This document shows positions 22,341 through 22,471 of a stretch of 22,471 bases of DNA, piece after piece. A program made the position numbers and the translations under genes. Source of the stretch: DASYQD01 sp036005845. Lineage in GTDB: Bacteria; Acidobacteriota; Thermoanaerobaculia; Multivoradales; JAIOJS01. Positions within the stretch are counted from its first letter, which is position 1. Each line of letters opens with the position of its first letter. The stretch spans positions 1 through 22,471 of the forward strand of contig DASYQD010000092.1 in assembly GCA_036005845.1 (NCBI GenBank). Direction: 5' to 3'. The notes under the pieces were generated by a model. That model ran no database searches. It saw nothing but the letters and a program-made list of their open reading frames with translations, and was not told the DNA's origin.

Positions 22341-22471
22341 GTGCACCCTAGTGGGTGACTGCCCCGACAGCGCAGTGTTGTCGGGGTGGTCGGCCCGGTC
22401 TGCGAAGAGGGCCCGGACGGCTGGCCGCAAGACGGCCGAAGCGAGATGAGCCCCTTCGCAGAACCGGGAGG
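22341..22471 (+). ncRNA. Structured RNA, probable 5' part of a group II intron, cut by the window end
   Basis: The segment folds into several strong stems: CACCC/GGGTG with loop TAGT (22344-22357); an 8-bp CCCCGACA/TGTCGGGG stem (22362-22386); and a long interrupted stem pairing 22395-22412 with 22450-22467, with an exact 8-bp CTGCGAAG/CTTCGCAG core. That stem encloses a GGCCG/CGGCC hairpin. It begins GTGCACCC, close to the GUGYG intron 5' end, and the first helix resembles the start of class C introns such as the Oceanobacillus one (GTGTGCCC, then GGGTGCAG). It lies in intergenic DNA about 110 bp after a gene end, a common site for such introns. No reverse transcriptase is in view because the window stops. 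Confidence 0.5.

Overview
The window is a compact, very GC-rich bacterial segment. Hand-counted lines run from 60 to about 78% G+C. It codes for about 17 proteins and shows no tRNA, rRNA, CRISPR array or intact transposase gene. A BamE-like lipoprotein, a soluble-type lytic transglycosylase, LemA and several Sec-type signal peptides point to a diderm (Gram-negative-type) bacterium. Ferrochelatase implies haem synthesis. The base composition and gene mix would fit Myxococcota, Desulfobacterota or Binatota-like lineages, but nothing visible fixes the phylum.

Layout. (1) 130-3375, plus strand: a three-gene cassette of radical SAM/SPASM-like protein, a metallophosphoesterase-fold protein that has lost one metal site, and an FAD/NAD(P) oxidoreductase. 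(2) 3380-5283, minus: L-2-hydroxyglutarate oxidase followed by a secreted YceI protein. (3) 5390-6508, plus: ferrochelatase. (4) A long minus-strand run reads LemA (14692), M48 peptidase, a three-gene envelope module of unknown function (11834-8903), an M23 peptidase and a Gph-like HAD phosphatase (ending at 6502). (5) 14829-16160, plus: a sulfatase-like lipoprotein with Thr at the nucleophile position. (6) Minus: GAF/low-complexity cytoplasmic protein (21243), lytic transglycosylase, PlsC-type acyltransferase (ending at 16165). (7) 21415-22230, plus: BamE-like lipoprotein, followed by a structured RNA that looks like the 5' end of a group II intron and runs off the window.

Themes. Much of the window concerns the envelope: peptidoglycan cleavage (lytic transglycosylase, M23), membrane proteostasis (LemA/M48), lipid acylation, and lipoproteins. 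Two genes are metabolite-repair enzymes (LhgO, Gph-like). Two modules stand out as possibly undescribed. One is the radical SAM cassette with its half-dismantled phosphoesterase. The other is the translationally coupled, lower-GC trio (HEAT-repeat membrane protein plus two exported proteins that appear to share a domain). Several first-in-transcript genes have a TANNNT -10 element only 8-11 nt before the start codon, which suggests leaderless or near-leaderless mRNAs, while other genes carry good Shine-Dalgarno sequences.
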